From NCBI GenBank assembly GCA_018829245.1, contig JAHJUH010000010.1, positions 1-5,342 of the forward strand: 5,342 nucleotides of DNA. Direction: 5' to 3'. Origin of the DNA: Patescibacteria group bacterium (GTDB lineage Bacteria > Patescibacteriota > Minisyncoccia > Portnoybacterales > UBA2143). Below are positions 5,001-5,342 of this stretch, piece by piece. Both the position numbers and the translations under genes were made by a program. A model generated the notes under the pieces. It saw only the letters and a program-made list of their open reading frames with translations, had not been told where the DNA came from and did not search any database. Numbering within the stretch: position 1 is the first letter of the stretch; every line of letters begins with the position of its first letter.

Positions 5001-5342
5001 ACGCTCCAAGTACTTCTATTTTAATCTGCTTGATTCCAAATTGTTTGGCCTGGTCACGAGAAGCAAACCAAATATCTATTTTATGATCGTTTTTACGAGC
5101 CATTCTATCCTCAACTACAAAAATCTTATCTCCGTATAATTGAGGAAAACGAACTCGCGTACCAAATCTCAAGAAGTTACAAGCAATAACACCATCTCGA
5201 ACTCTGGTTCCTGAAGCAGTAATAAATGGCGTTGAGTCAGTTTGATCAATCGTGCTTGAATAAGCAGTTGTCAAAACCCAAGAACTATATCTTACTACTG
5301 GAATATCAGGAATAGATGATTGGATTAAAGCTTGACCATGAA
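4999..5342 (-). CDS. 3D-domain protein, C-terminal part (cut by window edge)
   Basis: The minus frame is open from the right edge to the TAA at 5001-4999, giving about 113 residues of a longer protein whose start lies outside. The in-frame TTG at 5274 is very unlikely to be the start, because coding-like sequence (SIPDIPVVRYSSWVLTTAYS) continues upstream of it. The fragment matches the 3D domain, a double-psi beta-barrel related to MltA lytic transglycosylases and found in secreted wall-active proteins such as YuiC and YocH: VLTTAYSSTIDQTD, then PFITASGTRVRDGVIA, FGTRVRFP, FVVEDRM (Asp codon 5109-5107) and KIDIWF (Asp codon 5076-5074). The first of the three signature Asp residues appears replaced by Asn (GVIACNFLRFG, codon 5178-5176). 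A signal peptide or other domains would lie to the right. Likely role: peptidoglycan cleavage or remodelling outside the membrane, inferred from family only. Confidence 0.85.
   Translation of the reverse strand, partial: HGQALIQSSIPDIPVVRYSSWVLTTAYSSTIDQTDSTPFITASGTRVRDGVIACNFLRFGTRVRFPQLYGDKIFVVEDRMARKNDHKIDIWFASRDQAKQFGIKQIKIEVLGA

Noticed and set aside
4889..5139. Two plus-strand open frames starting inside the tRNA-Leu gene
   Set aside because: They run through the tRNA, the terminator stem and the antisense of the 3D-domain gene, so they are accidental frames.

Overview
This AT-rich window (roughly 30% GC by eye) reads as a chromosomal segment of a Candidate Phyla Radiation / Patescibacteria organism, probably Parcubacteria-like. 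The basis is indirect: a short IF2 that lacks the usual long N-terminal region, a DUF4446 membrane protein, a '3D' cell-wall protein and a SpeD-like protein of the type I associate with these genomes, poor Shine-Dalgarno signals, and tRNA genes without encoded CCA. No phylogenetic marker was searched, so the assignment is an inference. UGA appears to act as a normal stop, because rbfA ends on TGA at the expected length.

Layout from left to right. A plus-strand DUF4446 gene (26-517) converges on a minus-strand SpeD/AdoMet-decarboxylase-like gene (665-1021). Between them lie a hairpin that fits a minus-strand terminator (543-567) and a separate, unexplained inverted repeat (586-640). A divergent promoter region (1022-1167) precedes infB (1168-4341). 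The infB frame is interrupted inside the GTPase P-loop by a complete 539-residue intein with a LAGLIDADG homing endonuclease (1291-2907). rbfA follows after 9 nt, giving the common infB-rbfA pair for initiation and 30S maturation. A long imperfect hairpin (4686-4758) starts at the last base of the rbfA stop codon. Next come a good promoter, tRNA-Cys(GCA) and tRNA-Leu(UAA), then a symmetrical intrinsic terminator shared with a convergent minus-strand 3D-domain protein gene that runs off the right edge.

The strongest items are these. (1) The intein splits GHVDHGK from Ser, so the +1 splicing nucleophile is also the Mg2+-binding P-loop residue of an essential GTPase. Its isoleucine codon use differs clearly from its host exteins. 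(2) The tRNA-Leu carries an apparent compensatory swap of the universal G19-C56 tertiary pair to C19-G56. (3) A lone SpeD-like protein keeps the catalytic Ser/His/Cys spacing but has Thr instead of Glu before the pyruvoyl Ser, which raises the question of its substrate. No clearly new multi-gene system is visible.
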